Positions 45,731-54,405 of a stretch of DNA of 64,000 bases are shown in pieces. Below the pieces are notes generated by a model. That model was not told the DNA's origin and did no database searches. It saw nothing but the letters and a program-made list of their open reading frames with translations. Source of the DNA: Leptospira ognonensis (GTDB lineage: Bacteria > Spirochaetota > Leptospiria > Leptospirales > Leptospiraceae); assembly GCF_004770745.1 (NCBI RefSeq), contig NZ_RQGD01000034.1, positions 434,001 to 498,000 on the forward strand, written 5' to 3'. The stretch's first letter is position 1. Each line of letters begins with the position of its first letter. The position numbers and the translations under genes were made by a program.

Positions 45731-47671
45731 CTAAAATCCGCCAGATAAGATCGGATAACGGTAGCTAGATTTTGGATCTAACCCATATTCATCTAAATGA
45801 AAGGAAGGCGGCAGCCTTTCTCTTTTCCACTGGGCGGCGGCAAATAATTTTGTGAACCTGGTAATCTGGGTTGATAAGTAGTCTTTGGTAAGGCTTGGAA
45901 AATCTGTAACTAGGTTCAGCAAACACTCTTCCTCGTCGATACCAAGATATACGAGATAACGTTCTATTTTCTGAAGAAGTGGGTAAGGCATAAGATCCTT
46001 TTCATCTTCTTGCTTTTCGCTAAGAGGCCTTAGCTCTGCCGTGGGTTTCGTTTCACGAAGCAAACGTAAACTTTCTTTAGGCGAGATATAAGCATTATTT
46101 CCTGCCTGGATGTCATCTAGCCAATTTAAAATGAATTCTTTACTAACTCCACTGATAGGGCAGAGAGATCCAGAAGAGTCACCGTCCATGGTCGTATAAC
46201 CTACGCTTGCTTCGCTTCTGTTTCCCGTGGAGATTAATAGATGACCATTGAGGTTGGCGAGAAGCCATATAAGAGGGGACCTAATACGCGCCTGTATATT
46301 TTGTAACGCAAGATCATCTGTTTTCCAACTCAGTTTCTTTTGTAAAGTTGTTTCGATGAGATGAACGGCTACGGAAACAGATTCATCGATGGCAATGGAA
46401 TGGTGCTCCGTTTCGAGTTCTTCTGTTAAAAGTTTTGCAATTTTTTCGGTAAGAGGAGAATTGTTTTCAGTTTTTTGATAGAGCGTTACGAGAAGTTTCG
46501 ACTCTTCTATATTTAAGTTGTGGAAGACAAAATCCCCAACATCTTTTTTTGCTATTTGTTTCATCGAATCGACGAGCAGGGCACAGGCGGCACTATCAGC
46601 TCCGCCAGACAAGGATAATGTATATCCCTTCGTTTTCGATTTTCGAAGATAATCATACAATCCGAGGGAAACTGCGCGAGTGAAATCATTAAAGATCGTA
46701 GTTTTTTCTAGGTCAGCAGGGAGATCAAAATGGCTCTCTTCTTTTTGCCTATGGTCGAGAAGGATCGGGTTTGTGTTTATGGATGGCAAACGAAGGATCG
46801 GAATTTTCGATAAGCTATCTTTTGTTGGCAGACTCCTCTTTTCCCGAGCACGAAGCGATCTCACTTGGGATAAGGAAATAGCGGCAGAAGTGACTTGTGA
46901 GTCCCCAAAAAATAATCTCGGGCCTTCTTTGATTACCCGTCCATCCATACAGAAAAAAGACCCTCCTTCAAAAATGGCTCGGCCTGATTCATTCCCACAA
47001 AGATTCGTAAAGACGGTGATGATCTGACTGGTGCGACTTGTTTCTTGAAAGATACGATGCCGAATCTCACGTTTGCCTAAGGAAAAATGAGAGGCACCTG
47101 GCGAGAAGAGAATGTCTAATCCTTGTTCTGAGTAAAAATGGGAGGCTCTCCTCGTCACCCAAGAGTCCTCACAAATTTCGAGTCCGAATCTAACACCATC
47201 CTTTTCTAGAAGAAAATGACCAAAGGGAACGGCCGTTTGGTTCTCAGAGTAATGAGGCATATACTGGTCCACTAAAAATTCGTTAGGTGAATGAAACCAC
47301 CGTCTTTCATAATGAATGCCCGTATTTGCAAGGTTTAATTTTGGAATGAGCGCTATGATTTTACCATTGGAAAGTACGGCCGCGCAATTATATAAAAAGG
47401 AACCATGGAATACGACAAGACCGACAATGATGACTTTATTTTTGGTATAAGGCAGAAGAGACTCAAGTGCCAACCATGACCGTTTCCAAACGGATTCTTT
47501 AAAGAAGCTATCTTCGCAGCCATACCCAGAAATACAAAGTTCAGGAAAAAGAATGTATTCAGAATCTCTACATTGATTCGTGGAGAGTGCTTGGATTATT
47601 TTTTTGACATTCCCAGAAAAATCAAGGGGTGTCGTATTGAGTGAAACGGCGGAAACTTTAACTAAGTGCAT
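45731..47671 (-). CDS. nadE: glutamine-dependent NAD+ synthetase
   Basis: The 646-residue protein has two domains. The N-terminal nitrilase-type glutaminase (about 1-290) has a catalytic Glu in YILFPELCISGYGCED, a Lys in ALIPKLNL and a Cys in GLEICEDSWV. The C-terminal ammonia-dependent NAD synthetase has the PP-loop LSLSGGADSAACALL and the substrate segment LISTGNRSEASVGYTTMDGDSSGSL. It makes NAD+ from deamido-NAD+, ATP and glutamine. Its start overlaps the waaA end by 14 bases. Confidence 0.95.
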   Translation of the reverse strand: MHLVKVSAVSLNTTPLDFSGNVKKIIQALSTNQCRDSEYILFPELCISGYGCEDSFFKESVWKRSWLALESLLPYTKNKVIIVGLVVFHGSFLYNCAAVLSNGKIIALIPKLNLANTGIHYERRWFHSPNEFLVDQYMPHYSENQTAVPFGHFLLEKDGVRFGLEICEDSWVTRRASHFYSEQGLDILFSPGASHFSLGKREIRHRIFQETSRTSQIITVFTNLCGNESGRAIFEGGSFFCMDGRVIKEGPRLFFGDSQVTSAAISLSQVRSLRAREKRSLPTKDSLSKIPILRLPSINTNPILLDHRQKEESHFDLPADLEKTTIFNDFTRAVSLGLYDYLRKSKTKGYTLSLSGGADSAACALLVDSMKQIAKKDVGDFVFHNLNIEESKLLVTLYQKTENNSPLTEKIAKLLTEELETEHHSIAIDESVSVAVHLIETTLQKKLSWKTDDLALQNIQARIRSPLIWLLANLNGHLLISTGNRSEASVGYTTMDGDSSGSLCPISGVSKEFILNWLDDIQAGNNAYISPKESLRLLRETKPTAELRPLSEKQEDEKDLMPYPLLQKIERYLVYLGIDEEECLLNLVTDFPSLTKDYLSTQITRFTKLFAAAQWKRERLPPSFHLDEYGLDPKSSYRYPILSGGF

Positions 47672-48944
47672 CTGAAAAGACTCTTAAGTAAATCCTTTCT
47701 GATGCTCCTCTATTTTCCAGCACAAACTTTCTATTTTTTGCGCCAATTTCTGAAGTATGTTTTTCATTCTGAGTGCATTTTACCAATTGGGAACTAAACT
47801 CACTTTTGTCTTGGCAGACGAAAAGTCCGCCTAGCTTTTGCATTACGATAGCTTCAGGTGCATTGTTTATTTTTGGTCCGGTAATCAATGTTAGTCCAAA
47901 TGCTGCAGGCTCGATGGTGTTATGTATTCTATGCTCAAATCCGCCGCCCACATAAGCAAGGAGTGCATACTTATACGCGAAAGCCAATATCCCCATCTCA
48001 TCAAAGAGTAAAAATCTTGGATAGGATTTGTTACCATCAACAAGATCTGAGAATTTTGTTACGATTCCTTTTTTTTGCAAGGCATTGGCAAACTCATTCA
48101 TTCTTAGTTCTTCCCATTTGTGCGGAAAAATCCAATAGCTTTGTTTTGTATCAGAATTGTTTTGTAAATGATCGAGAAAATACGATTCGCAGATCGGGTA
48201 GGTAGAGCCCAATAGAATGGGCTTACTCTCTGAGATCTCTTTTGTATAAAGCTTTAGAAAATTTTGAAATCTTGGGCTTGGATGGTTTGTTTCAATGCGG
48301 TTTAATACGGCATCAAACCTTGAATCTCCAAGAACTTCAAATTTTGTATTTTCAGATAGTAACGGCAGAAAGGTCGAGGATAAAATTTCGTGGGAAGGAA
48401 AGATACCGTCTAGATATTTGAATACAGATTTGGTTAGAAATTTTCCGAAACCTCTGGTTCTGCCAGAGCTTTCAGATAATGAAGCACAGGCGAGATATGT
48501 TTTGGATCCGGAGTTTTTTAAATCTCGTATCAAATTCGGCCAGGTATCCCAGGCAAGAATCATGAGTATCTCTGGCCGATACTTTTGAATGATCTTCTGA
48601 TACGCAAAAGGCAGATCAAATGGTAAGTGAAAGCAGATATCAAAATTAGCATCCTGACGTTGGCTTTCAGATACACTCTGAGAAAAAATCGACTGTAATA
48701 TGAATACAGTTGGATGTTTCTCTTTTAATATTTTTGCTATGGCCCTTGCCTGGTCGAGTTCGCCAACAGACGCACCATGCAGCCAGACTACCTGGCGAGT
48801 ACCTATAACAAAAGGGAATTCCAAGAGCATTCGTAGTGTAGCCTTTCGGGCGGCAAGATGAGCCCGAGCTTTTGGAATGAAAAGGGATGTAAGCAGAAGT
48901 AACGGGTATAAAAGAACTAGGATACAGTTGTATAAAAGATACAT
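47658..48944 (-). CDS. waaA: 3-deoxy-D-manno-octulosonic acid (KDO) transferase
   Basis: The 428-residue GT-B glycosyltransferase has an N-terminal hydrophobic anchor (NCILVLLYPLLLLTSLFIP). The acceptor domain carries WLHGASVGELDQARAIAKIL and LILAWDTWPNLI-like segments, and the donor domain contains LLGSTYPICESYFL and YVGGGFEHRIHNTIEPAAFGLTLITGP. It adds KDO to lipid A precursor at the inner membrane, implying an LPS-bearing outer membrane. It overlaps nadE and lies two bases after the FlaA-like gene. Confidence 0.9.
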   Translation of the reverse strand: MYLLYNCILVLLYPLLLLTSLFIPKARAHLAARKATLRMLLEFPFVIGTRQVVWLHGASVGELDQARAIAKILKEKHPTVFILQSIFSQSVSESQRQDANFDICFHLPFDLPFAYQKIIQKYRPEILMILAWDTWPNLIRDLKNSGSKTYLACASLSESSGRTRGFGKFLTKSVFKYLDGIFPSHEILSSTFLPLLSENTKFEVLGDSRFDAVLNRIETNHPSPRFQNFLKLYTKEISESKPILLGSTYPICESYFLDHLQNNSDTKQSYWIFPHKWEELRMNEFANALQKKGIVTKFSDLVDGNKSYPRFLLFDEMGILAFAYKYALLAYVGGGFEHRIHNTIEPAAFGLTLITGPKINNAPEAIVMQKLGGLFVCQDKSEFSSQLVKCTQNEKHTSEIGAKNRKFVLENRGASERIYLRVFSDALS

Positions 48945-48946
48945 CT

Positions 48947-49702
48947 TTATCTTTTTTTACCCCAAGTATCTTGAATTTCCGAACCTGAATATGTGAATGT
49001 AGAAGTGTCTAGCAAAAAGGTTAAGTTATCAAAATACAAATGGAATGCTCCTTTTTTTTGTGTAGGTTGTGTTGCGATCCTAAAACCTTTCACGGATACA
49101 GGAAGGAAAGAGGATTGGATGAGTCTTGCATTTTCCTTAGGTAGGTTGATGGGAACTTCAAGGCGCCTCCATCCAAAAAAATTCAGAACACCTAATGGAA
49201 GTTTTACATCCTTAGATTTTTTTTGGGAAACTATGAGATCGAGTGCTATATGATGGCCTTCAGAATATACCCAAAGAAAGGCTTGGATCGGGAGACCTAA
49301 GGGTAGGAGGAGTGGTTCTCCTGGGCGAAGGTCCCAATGGTCAGTTTTTGGATTCTCGACGTAAGTTTGGAGCAAAAAAGAAGTTTGCGTTTGGATGTTC
49401 GGATAACCTTGGTTACGATACATTTCCTTTTCAAGGGGAAAGGCAGAAGAATCAGGAAGATTGCCTGAATATTCTGTATAATTTAAAAAAGAATCTGACC
49501 TGTAAAATTCCCAAGGCCTTCCGCCTTCAAAGTCTTCAGCCAGAAATAAGACATAGTTTTTTTCATTTTGTAGGGTTTTCTCAAGCCTTGCCACTCGTCC
49601 CTCTTCATCTCTGTCCCAAGGCCTAGGAGCTCCCTCTAAGTCGAGAAGAAAGTGCATCATTGCAAAAAAAACTAGGAGTGATTTTTTTTTGCTAAAGTTC
49701 AT
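48947..49702 (-). CDS. FlaA-like flagellar sheath / periplasmic protein
   Basis: From the ATG at 49702 the protein has 251 residues. The signal peptide is KKKSLLVFFAMMHFLLDLEGA. The core matches the spirochaete FlaA pattern: PIQAFLWVYSEGHHIALDLIV (FlaA 'ik.i.vWV.g....h.l.v.l'), LGVLNFFGWRRLEVPINLP ('G.LnF.GWk.l...iP'), VKGFRIATQPTQKKGAFHLYFDNLTFLLD ('F..f.i...P....g.f..YfD.l....d'). FlaA proteins coat the periplasmic flagellar filament. Known Leptospira FlaA1/FlaA2 are longer, so this may be a divergent paralogue with a related fold. Upstream in-frame ATGs (49813) would antisense-overlap the neighbouring gene. Confidence 0.72.
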   Translation of the reverse strand: MNFSKKKSLLVFFAMMHFLLDLEGAPRPWDRDEEGRVARLEKTLQNEKNYVLFLAEDFEGGRPWEFYRSDSFLNYTEYSGNLPDSSAFPLEKEMYRNQGYPNIQTQTSFLLQTYVENPKTDHWDLRPGEPLLLPLGLPIQAFLWVYSEGHHIALDLIVSQKKSKDVKLPLGVLNFFGWRRLEVPINLPKENARLIQSSFLPVSVKGFRIATQPTQKKGAFHLYFDNLTFLLDTSTFTYSGSEIQDTWGKKR

Positions 49703-49781
49703 TTCTAAATTGCTAAAGAAGAGGAAGAATGACATTCTCTTCTTAGTAACGGTAAAAAATAAGAAGGGTAAAGTCTTTTCT

Positions 49782-50510
49782 ATGGCCAGACAGGACAATG
49801 TTAAAATAATCACGACAGCGCTTCTCGTAGTGCTACTTTTATCCTCATTTATTTTCGGATTTGTTTACCGAAATGAAATCTATTTAAAATTCCAATCCAT
49901 CTCTAAATCAAACAATCAATTTCCAGAGGAAAGGATCATTGAGAAGGAACCAGCCTGGACACCTCCCACCGACAAAACGAAAGTGGATGAGATGTCAGAG
50001 GTAACGACTAAAAAAACAGACCTAGCAGAAATTCCTTCGTTAGACGAGATGGAGGACGATTTTAAAAAACCGTCCACTTCCATTTCGGTGACTCAACCGA
50101 GTACGCTCAAGAAAAACAAAAAGAGCGAGACGTCAGATATGGCCACAAAGCCAGAAATGGAATCGGAAACGAAACCAAGTCTGAACGAAAAAATAAATAA
50201 AGTCGAAGAAACTATCTCTCAACCGAAATCCGAGTTGCCTAATCCGAGAACAGTAACTAAACCACGTCAGGCTAAAAAGTACATTTCGTCCAAAAAACCT
50301 CCTTCCAGCCAACAAAAAGTTGCCATCTCCTCTTTTCAGAAAAAGAAAGTATCAAAAGTAACGTCCGTTACTACTCCGAATGGAAACCTTGCTGAAAGGA
50401 TGAAGTCTATGGAATCTAAATTCATCCTGCAGAACAAGAAAAATGATGAACGTTTCACTGAAATCGAGAAACGCATCGAAAAATTGGAAAAATCTTTAGG
50501 AACAAATTGA
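49782..50510 (+). CDS. hypothetical membrane-anchored protein with C-terminal coiled coil
   Basis: From the ATG at 49782 the protein has 242 residues. It has one TM helix (VKIITTALLVVLLLSSFIFGFVY), a long low-complexity Lys/Ser/Thr/Pro/Glu linker of about 130 residues, and a C-terminal coiled coil (LAERMKSMESKFILQNKKNDERFTEIEKRIEKLEKSLG). The layout suits a periplasm-spanning tether. An ATG at 49689 would add residues that overlap the divergent FlaA-like gene. It overlaps the next gene by four bases (TTGA). Confidence 0.7.
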   Translation: MARQDNVKIITTALLVVLLLSSFIFGFVYRNEIYLKFQSISKSNNQFPEERIIEKEPAWTPPTDKTKVDEMSEVTTKKTDLAEIPSLDEMEDDFKKPSTSISVTQPSTLKKNKKSETSDMATKPEMESETKPSLNEKINKVEETISQPKSELPNPRTVTKPRQAKKYISSKKPPSSQQKVAISSFQKKKVSKVTSVTTPNGNLAERMKSMESKFILQNKKNDERFTEIEKRIEKLEKSLGTN

Positions 50511-51199
50511 TCTTGCCGACATTAGGTGAGGCTTTCTTTTCCATAGAAAGCGATTTAAAGAAAAAATTCCCACATCCCTTTCAGGTTATTGCTGTTTCAA
50601 AAACAAAACCTTATGAAACAATTCGTCAGGCCTACCTAGAAGGTATCCGCTGTTTTGGCGAAAATTATATTCCAGAAGCCATAGAAAAATTTACAAAACT
50701 TCGCGAAGAATTTCCCGAGGCGAAAGAATGTGTTTCTCTGCATCATATAGGTCCAACACAATCAGGCACCATACGTAAGTTATTTGGAGTTTTTCAGTTT
50801 ACGCACGGAGTAGGTTCTCTTTCGACACTCTCCGAGCTATTAAAACGAGCAGACAAAGAAAAAAAGCTCATTCGTTACTTCCTGCAATGCAATCTCACGG
50901 GAGAGGAAAGTAAACACGGGTTTTCGATAGAAGAGATTCTCGCGAATCGAGACCTTTTATACAAATCAGAAAATGAGTTTTGCAAATGGGAGGGCTTTAT
51001 GGGTATGGGACCGAGTGATGGGAACGAGGTAGGCACGCGGCTAGCGTTTCAACGGTTATCAGATTTACGCAAAGAACACTTCCCCGAGAAAAAACTCTCG
51101 ATGGGAATGAGTGGCGATTTTGAATCGGCGATGGAATTTGGTGCAGACTATTTGCGAATTGGTTCTTTAATTTTTGGAGAGAGGTCTTATGTTGGATAG
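50507..51199 (+). CDS. yggS: YggS-family pyridoxal-phosphate homeostasis protein
   Basis: The 230-residue PLP-binding TIM-barrel protein has the PLP lysine in QVIAVSKTKPYETIRQAY, GIRCFGENYIPEA, HHIGPTQSGTIRKLF (usually HfIGpLQsNK), and the C-terminal SMGMSGDFESAMEFGADYLRIGSLIFG. It buffers PLP and affects amino-acid metabolism. The start is a TTG (50507 or 50513). It overlaps proC by 11 bases, a linkage widely seen in bacteria. Confidence 0.9.
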   Translation: MILPTLGEAFFSIESDLKKKFPHPFQVIAVSKTKPYETIRQAYLEGIRCFGENYIPEAIEKFTKLREEFPEAKECVSLHHIGPTQSGTIRKLFGVFQFTHGVGSLSTLSELLKRADKEKKLIRYFLQCNLTGEESKHGFSIEEILANRDLLYKSENEFCKWEGFMGMGPSDGNEVGTRLAFQRLSDLRKEHFPEKKLSMGMSGDFESAMEFGADYLRIGSLIFGERSYVG

Positions 51200-51974
51200 A
51201 GTAGGAGTGGTAGGACTCGGAAAAATGGGTGCGGCAATTGCGATCGGGATTCACGCGAGTTCCAAAAATCCGGTATCAGGATTTGATCCTTTTACGAAAA
51301 CGAAACTGCCAGGAGTTGATTATAAAGCGAGTCTTCTTGCCTTAGAAGAGGGATCGGATATCATCATTCTCGCAGTAAAACCAGCTGACATAGCGAAGGT
51401 GATTTCAGAATTTCAGAAGCCAAAAATATTTATCTCGATCGCAGCAGGCATTCCTCTTTCTGTCATGGAGCAGGCGGCGCCAGAAGGAAGCAAATTTGCA
51501 AGACTCATGCCCAATCTGCCTTTAGTAGTAGGAAGAGGTGCGATTGGTTATTATTCCCACCCAGACGTTGACGGGTATGTTACAGGACTTTTCGGCGGAC
51601 TCGGCACTCTCGTGAAAGTGGAGAAAGAGACTTTGCTCGATGCAGTGACAGGACTCTCAGGCTCTGGTCCAGCTTATGTTTTGACCTTTTTGCATGCCTT
51701 GGCCGAAGGCGGATTGAAAGAAGGTCTTTCTTATACCCAGAGTTTGGAGCTTTCCCTCGAAACCGTTTTAGGAACCATCGAATACTATAAGAAATTAAAA
51801 GAAACAGATACGGATTTACATCCAATGGAAGTCCGAAATTGGGTGACGTCCCCCGGTGGAACGACCATACACGGGCTAGATTCTCTCGAGAAAGGAATAG
51901 GGCTTTCGAATTCGGTTCGGGATGCCGTGGCAGGTGCCACACTCAGAAGTAAGGAAATGGGAAGAAAGGTATGA
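51189..51974 (+). CDS. proC: pyrroline-5-carboxylate reductase
   Basis: The 261-residue protein has a Rossmann motif VGVVGLGKMGAAIAIG, the strand DIIILAVKPADI, MPNLPLVVGRGAIGY, and the C-terminal signature TGLSGSGPAYVLTFLHALAEGG...VTSPGGTTIHGLDSLEKG. It catalyses the last step of proline synthesis. The ATG at 51189 is preferred to a TTG at 51174 because it yields a normal N-terminus. It ends 7 bases before the minus-strand tRNA. Confidence 0.95.
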   Translation: MLDRVGVVGLGKMGAAIAIGIHASSKNPVSGFDPFTKTKLPGVDYKASLLALEEGSDIIILAVKPADIAKVISEFQKPKIFISIAAGIPLSVMEQAAPEGSKFARLMPNLPLVVGRGAIGYYSHPDVDGYVTGLFGGLGTLVKVEKETLLDAVTGLSGSGPAYVLTFLHALAEGGLKEGLSYTQSLELSLETVLGTIEYYKKLKETDTDLHPMEVRNWVTSPGGTTIHGLDSLEKGIGLSNSVRDAVAGATLRSKEMGRKV

Positions 51975-51980
51975 TGACGG

Positions 51981-52057
<77 letters not shown>

Positions 52058-52064
52058 AAATACC

Positions 52065-52092
52065 ACCTTATTCAAAAGCCATCCGGTGTCAA
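52065..52092 (-). promoter_or_regulatory. candidate promoter of the initiator tRNA
   Basis: On the minus strand TTGACA (52087-52092) and TAAGGT (52065-52070) are separated by 16 bases, placing the transcription start a few bases before the tRNA 5' end (52053). The -35 is consensus and the -10 is partial. The remaining gap up to 52186 also has to serve the divergent GGDEF gene. Confidence 0.45.
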
Positions 52093-52224
52093 CGTTTTGA
52101 TTTTATATTTCCCTTGTTTGTGGGGAATTTCCCTGTTTTTTATACAAAAGCCTAAAAATCGTACTTTACATCCACATAAAATTGAGTGTTTGTATGGATT
52201 GAATCACGGAATGGATGGTGTTCT

Positions 52225-53286
52225 TTGTCCCTTAAAGAAAATACAGATATAGTATTCGAACATTACGAAAAAAAAATCTACGATCAAAAGCAGCTCTTAG
52301 AAATCTCTCGCGCTTTGAATTCGACTCTCGATTACAAATATCTCATCGATGCCATCCTTAATATCTGCCTCGCGCAGTTACAAACATTACATGCAGCTAT
52401 GTATCTCGAACCAGAAATTGACCTTGGTCTATTTAAACTGGAACCTCAGTCGACAAAAGGCTTTGAGTTAACGCAAGCAGACCATCATTACGAAATCAAA
52501 ATGGACACTCCTCTCATTCATTATTTTGAGGAAAAACCAAAAGCCATTACGATGGAACAAATACTGAAAGTAGAGAGCATCAAAGACTCCAAGGACTTGT
52601 TATATTTAAAAAATTTAGGAGCTGAGATCCTAGTTCCTCTCAATGCAAAGGGAAAAGTGAACGGACTTCTAGTTCTGGGTGAAAAGATGACTTCCGAAGA
52701 ATTTTTGGAAGATGAAAAAGAATTCATGACTACCTTAGCAAACCTTGCGGGCATTGCCGTCGATAACGCACGTTTGTATGAGCTTGCAACCGTAGATATG
52801 ATGACTGGTTTAAAAATTCATCATTATTTCCAGACAAAACTCAAAGAGGAAATGGACAGATGTCGGAAAAAGGGGACGAAGTTATCCCTTCTGTTTACTG
52901 ATATAGATAAGTTTAAAGTTTTTAATGATACTTACGGTCACCAGGCAGGTGATGTGGTTCTCATAGAAGTAGCTAAACAGTTGATCAATGCTGCCCAGCG
53001 CCATCACATCCCAGCTAGATACGGTGGAGAAGAATTCTGTCTTGTTATGCCAGGCGCTAGCGAAGAAGAAGCCTTTGCCAAGGGGGAAGAGATCAGAAAA
53101 GCAGTCGAGGCAATGATTGTGAAAAATCCAAATGACGGTGTGGATCTAAAAGTCACCCTTTCTGTGGGTATTTCCTCTTTCCGCCCAAGCGATAGAAACA
53201 ATAAGGATTTGATAGAGAGAGCAGATAAGGCGCTTTACCAAGCGAAACATTCTGGTCGAAATCTAACAATTTGCTATAAAGAATAA
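52225..53286 (+). CDS. GAF-GGDEF diguanylate cyclase
   Basis: The protein has about 353 residues from a TTG at 52225 (GGATGG six bases upstream); a GTG at 52186 is the alternative. A GAF domain (about 30-185, YKYLIDAILNICLAQLQTLHAAMYLE ... EILVPLNAKGKVNGLLVLGEK) is followed by a GGDEF domain: DMMTGLKIHHYF, LLFTDIDKFKVFNDTYGHQAGD, ARYGGEEFCLVMPG, TLSVGISSF. GGEEF is an active-type site. The RxxD inhibitory site expected just upstream reads RHHI, so product inhibition is probably absent. It would make c-di-GMP in response to a small ligand or oligomeric state. Cytoplasmic, apparently monocistronic. Confidence 0.9.
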   Translation: MSLKENTDIVFEHYEKKIYDQKQLLEISRALNSTLDYKYLIDAILNICLAQLQTLHAAMYLEPEIDLGLFKLEPQSTKGFELTQADHHYEIKMDTPLIHYFEEKPKAITMEQILKVESIKDSKDLLYLKNLGAEILVPLNAKGKVNGLLVLGEKMTSEEFLEDEKEFMTTLANLAGIAVDNARLYELATVDMMTGLKIHHYFQTKLKEEMDRCRKKGTKLSLLFTDIDKFKVFNDTYGHQAGDVVLIEVAKQLINAAQRHHIPARYGGEEFCLVMPGASEEEAFAKGEEIRKAVEAMIVKNPNDGVDLKVTLSVGISSFRPSDRNNKDLIERADKALYQAKHSGRNLTICYKE

Positions 53287-53308
53287 ATAAACTGCCGATG
53301 AGAATGGT

Positions 53309-53533
53309 ATGGCAGAAGCAATCTCCATCCTTTCCGTTTCGGCTGAAAATCAAAATAGTGTTCTCGAGTCCATTAGGGACCGAGCACTAGGTTTACGTTC
53401 TTTTAACTATGAACCTTACTCCTGTTTTATCGAATACAAGGTAAAAGATAGAAAAACAGGTGTGGAATATAGGGATTGTATCGTTGACTATACCAGATGC
53501 CAAAATCACAACTGTATCAAAAAGTTAGTTTAG
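53309..53533 (+). CDS. small hypothetical protein
   Basis: The 74-residue protein (MAEAISILSVSAENQNSVLE... ending KKLV) has a charged beta-type C-terminal half (PYSCFIEYKVKDRKTGVEYRDCIVDYTRCQ). No family and no signal are recognised. Its end overlaps the start of the pepsin-like gene by 37 bases in another frame, so coupling is possible, but the overlap also lowers confidence. Confidence 0.5.
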   Translation: MAEAISILSVSAENQNSVLESIRDRALGLRSFNYEPYSCFIEYKVKDRKTGVEYRDCIVDYTRCQNHNCIKKLV

Positions 53534-54405
53534 CCAAACCCTTATACATTATACTTTTCTGTTTCACTGCCTTTGCTTGTGCCAAGCAGATGCAGACCCT
53601 CCCTCCCCAAAAAACTTTCACTCTTCCCACTCCTCCAGGCCAAAAGGGAAAGTTCCAAGTTGTTGCCTATGACACACATATCATCCTTCTAGGACTTAAG
53701 GATTCCGAAACAGAGGAAACCATCCCTCTTCTTTTCGATACAGGATCAGATGTAAGCTTTCTTGCCGAGGAATACCATCCGAAAGTAGGAGCCTTGTTTT
53801 GGGCAGGGGAGGTTTACCAGTTTGCCGTAAAAAAAGGTATCTTACCTCCTGGGATTGAAGGGATTCTTGGAAGTGATTTTTTTAAACAAACCTGCATTTG
53901 GTGGGATGGGGACCAAATCACCGTTTACGATTGGCATTCAAGTGTATGCCAAAGGCCAGAAGCATATTTTTCTACAGCGCTTAAACTTTTAGTGACTCAA
54001 AAAAAACAGGCGTTCTACTACATCAAGCATATTAAAGATGGGAAATCTTATTGGAGTCTTGCAGACACAGGTGCTAGTTTAAGCATTTTGCCTGATTCCT
54101 ATCAGGAGGGGGCAGAGTCGTTAGGAATGAAAAAAGTCTTTTATGCGGGCGGTAGCATACACGAAATCCCACTTTTTTATGCGAAAGGTCCACTTTCCTT
54201 CGAGACAAGCCAAGGAAACACGGTCTCCTTTTTTGACTTTTCCTTTTTGGGAGGAATTTCACTTGAGAAATTAGAATTACCAAGGGAAAAGGATAGAGAG
54301 GGCGTTTGGGTCATTGGATTACAAATTCTTGGCAGAGTCCCGTTGTTTTGGGATTTTGAAAGAAATCGAATTGGACTATATACCCAAACTCTAAACATAC
54401 ATTGA
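53497..54405 (+). CDS. lipoprotein with two aspartic-protease DTG motifs (pepsin-like)
   Basis: The 302-residue protein has a lipoprotein signal ending TAFAC. Two lobes follow, each with an aspartic-protease active-site motif: LLFDTGSDVSFL (Asp81) and LADTGASLSILP (Asp190), 109 residues apart. Each lobe also has the downstream hydrophobic-hydrophobic-Gly element: GILGSDFF in the first, and ILGRVPLFWDFERNRIGLY in the second, the latter like the pepsin C-terminus. The duplicated lobes of retropepsin size in one chain suggest a bacterial bilobal aspartic protease anchored on the cell envelope. Activity is inferred, not shown. It overlaps mnmA by four bases (TTGA). Confidence 0.75.
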   Translation: MPKSQLYQKVSLAKPLYIILFCFTAFACAKQMQTLPPQKTFTLPTPPGQKGKFQVVAYDTHIILLGLKDSETEETIPLLFDTGSDVSFLAEEYHPKVGALFWAGEVYQFAVKKGILPPGIEGILGSDFFKQTCIWWDGDQITVYDWHSSVCQRPEAYFSTALKLLVTQKKQAFYYIKHIKDGKSYWSLADTGASLSILPDSYQEGAESLGMKKVFYAGGSIHEIPLFYAKGPLSFETSQGNTVSFFDFSFLGGISLEKLELPREKDREGVWVIGLQILGRVPLFWDFERNRIGLYTQTLNIH

